Source of the DNA: Microbacterium hydrocarbonoxydans
GTDB taxonomy: Bacteria > Actinomycetota > Actinomycetes > Actinomycetales > Microbacteriaceae
Direction: 5' to 3'
NCBI RefSeq assembly: GCF_900105205.1
Contig: NZ_FNSQ01000005.1
Location: 2,976,001-3,040,000, forward strand
DNA: 64,000 bases
Part shown: positions 61,942-64,000 of the stretch, piece after piece
Position numbering within the stretch: position 1 is the stretch's first letter
Layout: the number at the start of each line of letters is the position of its first letter
The notes under the pieces: model-generated
What the model was told of the DNA's origin: nothing
The model's database searches: none
What the model saw: the letters and a program-made list of their open reading frames with translations, nothing else
Program-made: the position numbers and the translations under genes

Positions 61942-64000
61942 TCACCGGGCTTCGATGATGCTCGGACCGTTCGGGGTCGCGTGCACCGCGAGCTGTGCCG
62001 GGATCTGCTCCTGCATCGCCTCGACATGACTGATCACGCCCACCGTCCTGCCACCCTGGCGCAGTTCGTCGAGGGTGCGCATCGCGACGTCGAGCGTGTC
62101 TCCGTCGAGTGATCCGAACCCTTCGTCGATGAACAGTGTGTCGAGTCGGATGCCTCCCGCGCGGGCCGTGACCACCTCGGCGAGCCCGAGAGCGAGGGCG
62201 AGGGAACTCAGGAACGTCTCTCCTCCCGACAGCGACTGTGCCGGTCGCGTCTGACCCGTGAACGCATCGAACACGACGATGCCGAGACCGGATGCCGCGC
62301 CGCGCGCCGCGAGCGCGTCGGAGTGCCGCAGCTGGTAGCGCCCTGCCGACATGTCACCGAGGCGACGATTCGCCGCATCGACGATCTCCTCCAACTCGGC
62401 GGCGAGGACGAAGGTCTCCAGCGTCATCTTGCGGGTATTCGCTCCACGACCGGCGATGGCATCGGCGAGCCCCCGCAGCACCTCGTAGTCGGCCGCATCC
62501 GCCGCGGTGCGCTCGTGCTCGGCGGCGGCGGAGTCGATGAGCGCGGTGATCTGCTCCGCCACCGCGGACGCACGACCGGACTCGTCACCCGCCGTGCTCC
62601 AGAGCTGTCGGGCGAGTCGCGACTGCTCCTCAGCCGGAGCGAGGTCGATGGGCTCCTCTGGGAGGGTGCGCAGCTCGAGATCGAGGAGGATCGCGCGTTC
62701 CTTCTCGCGCTGCACGGAGTGCTCGGTGATCCGCACCTCCAGCGCGGTCCGTTCGGCGTGGGTGCGCAACGCCTTCTGCGCAGCGGCGGCATCGTCGAAC
62801 CCGGAGGCATCGATTGCCGCCGCCAGCTCCGCTGCAGTCTCGTCGGCGGCGGCGGTGCGGCGCTCCTGCTCGGCGATCGCCTCGACGAGGGCGAGCGCCG
62901 ACTCGACTTCCTTCGTGGCCGCGGACACCCTCTCGACCACCGAGCCGTAGGATCCCCTGGCCTCGGCGATGGCGGTGTCGGCGTCAGCCGCACGCTGCGC
63001 GAGTACAGCGTGGGCCTCGCGAGCGGACGTGAGCGCAGCGAGGTCTCGCTCGTGATCGCGGTCGAGCTCGCGGATGCGGTCGACGACCTCATCGCGCTGC
63101 CGCTCCAGGTCGGCGACCCTCGCCGAGGCCGCGGTGCTGGCGGAGTGCTCGTCGGTCGCCCTCGCGAGCTCGTCGTCTGCGGTGTCGACGTCGCGCCCGT
63201 CCGCCCCGGTCACCGCCGCCGCCAGCTGCGCACGAAGTGTCGAGACGACCTCCGACGCTTCGCGCTCCAGGGCGGCCGCCCGGTCTCGATCGGCTTCCAC
63301 CGCGTCGACGTCGTCGGCGGAGACAGGGTCGGAGTGCACGGCGGGAGCGGGATGCTCCCGCGCACCGCATACGGGGCAGGGATCGCCATCGTGCAGCGTC
63401 GTCGCCAGCTCGCCCGCGAATCCGTCGAGCCGACGCTGGCGAAGACGCGCGAGCGCCGTCTGCATGCCCGCGAGGGCGCTGCTGGCTTCGGCCAGAACCT
63501 GCTCGGCCTCCGCCCGATCGGCCGTCAGACGGACGACCTCGCCCGCAGCCGCACGCCGGGCATGAGCGATCTCGAGCGCAGCGAGCAGATCTGCGGCTCG
63601 ATCGGCCGTTCGTCTGGCCTCGTCACGATCCTTCGTCAGCGCATCCAGCCGGGCGGGGAGTACCGCTCGCTCGGTCTCTGCGGACTCGATGCGCGCAGCC
63701 GCGACCGCCACGGCCTCGGCCGCCGCGGTGAGTTCACGCTCGAGCGCAGGGGCCATCCGCTCGAGCTCGGCCGCCCGCTGCCACGCGCCGGTCTGACGGG
63801 TGCGTTCCGCCGCCCACGCGGCATGGTCGTCGGCGTCGATGCCGAGAGCCTCCCAGGCGGCGCGTGCGCGCTCAGCTGTCTGACGCGCCGCGTCGGAGGC
63901 GGCGGCGGTCCTGGTCGCTGCCGCGATTGATGACCGCAGGGCCTCCACCGCCCTCGCGTCACGCAGCTCGGCTCGCGCCTCCGCGACACGCGGCTCCTCG
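61942..64000 (-). CDS. sbcC: Exonuclease subunit SbcC (5' end outside window)
   Basis: About 686 C-terminal residues of the SMC-like ATPase that works with SbcD to open hairpins and trim DNA ends. The frame stays open to the window edge; no start is seen. Long coiled-coil arms flank the zinc hook DPCPVCGAREHP (63,360-63,385). The ABC signature SLSGGETFLSSLALALG and Walker B LDTLFIDEGFGSLDGDTLD are near the end. The missing part should hold Walker A. Coiled regions are unusually Ala, Glu and Arg rich, as expected. Confidence 0.95.
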   Translation of the reverse strand, partial: EEPRVAEARAELRDARAVEALRSSIAAATRTAAASDAARQTAERARAAWEALGIDADDHAAWAAERTRQTGAWQRAAELERMAPALERELTAAAEAVAVAAARIESAETERAVLPARLDALTKDRDEARRTADRAADLLAALEIAHARRAAAGEVVRLTADRAEAEQVLAEASSALAGMQTALARLRQRRLDGFAGELATTLHDGDPCPVCGAREHPAPAVHSDPVSADDVDAVEADRDRAAALEREASEVVSTLRAQLAAAVTGADGRDVDTADDELARATDEHSASTAASARVADLERQRDEVVDRIRELDRDHERDLAALTSAREAHAVLAQRAADADTAIAEARGSYGSVVERVSAATKEVESALALVEAIAEQERRTAAADETAAELAAAIDASGFDDAAAAQKALRTHAERTALEVRITEHSVQREKERAILLDLELRTLPEEPIDLAPAEEQSRLARQLWSTAGDESGRASAVAEQITALIDSAAAEHERTAADAADYEVLRGLADAIAGRGANTRKMTLETFVLAAELEEIVDAANRRLGDMSAGRYQLRHSDALAARGAASGLGIVVFDAFTGQTRPAQSLSGGETFLSSLALALGLAEVVTARAGGIRLDTLFIDEGFGSLDGDTLDVAMRTLDELRQGGRTVGVISHVEAMQEQIPAQLAVHATPNGPSIIEAR

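Noticed and set aside
62323..63930. Rightward frame opposite sbcC
   Set aside because: Shadow of the coiled-coil coding region; zinc hook and ABC signature lie on the other strand.

Overview
The window is gene-dense, roughly two-thirds GC or higher, and reads as chromosome of a high-GC actinobacterium, most likely Microbacterium or another Microbacteriaceae. Supporting this are menaquinone genes beside a System II cytochrome c maturation cluster, a 32-residue bS22-type ribosomal protein gene, an LCP cell-wall protein, many GTG starts, and at least 18 genes whose start codon lies 6-7 bases after a TANNNT -10 box (leaderless transcription). No tRNA, rRNA, CRISPR array, transposase, integrase or phage gene was seen. 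No gene-free stretch exceeds about 215 bp. The genus is inferred, not proven.

Layout. 1-3.8 kb: sugar ABC importer with a NagZ-type glycosidase, read leftward. 4-8.6 kb: LCP protein, spermidine-synthase-like protein, TPR protein, SprT-like metalloprotein, DUF3054 and ComB-like proteins. 8.7-12.8 kb: FtsX-type ABC system and a NarL-type two-component pair. 12.9-18.3 kb: methyltransferase, menE, menB, a membrane protein with its PadR regulator, and menC. 18.5-24 kb: TetR, an MMPL transporter with an extra degenerate ABC-like domain, and a YhgE/Pip partner. 24.2-29 kb: a 2H phosphoesterase and ccsB-resB-ccdA-resA. 29-34 kb: MerR with a thioredoxin-reductase-like flavoprotein, histidine phosphatase with a tiny upstream reading frame, aspS, and a TSUP permease. 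34-41 kb: two ABC importers (polyamine/iron-type and amino-acid-type) around a YegP-like protein. 41-44 kb: Dabb, glutaredoxin-like and rhodanese proteins, bS22, a small HTH protein and a cyclase-family protein. 44-49.5 kb: TetR with a DrrAB-type exporter, ArsR, and a Trk/Ktr potassium system. 49.5-56 kb: proC, a CDF transporter, tadA, upp, a frameshifted lysR, and mesX-mesD. 56-64 kb: acetyltransferase, a large RecB-nuclease/helicase, nadE, an MTA/SAH-nucleosidase-like protein and sbcC.

How genes work together. menB, menC and menE supply the middle of menaquinone synthesis, and the ccs cluster builds c-type cytochromes for the same respiratory chain. The sugar importer and glycosidase form an uptake-and-cleave unit. 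mesX-mesD match a known oxygen-dependent, folate-independent methionine synthase. Several regulators (PadR, two TetR, MerR, LysR) have visible palindromes in or beside their own promoters, so local regulation can be predicted from sequence.

No clearly undescribed multi-gene system was found. The best leads are the MMPL protein with a dead ABC-like tail, the single-base frameshift in the lysR beside mesX-mesD, the 23-residue reading frame coupled to the histidine phosphatase, the TrxR-like protein lacking NADPH motifs, and a near-perfect 29-bp inverted repeat at 18.35 kb.
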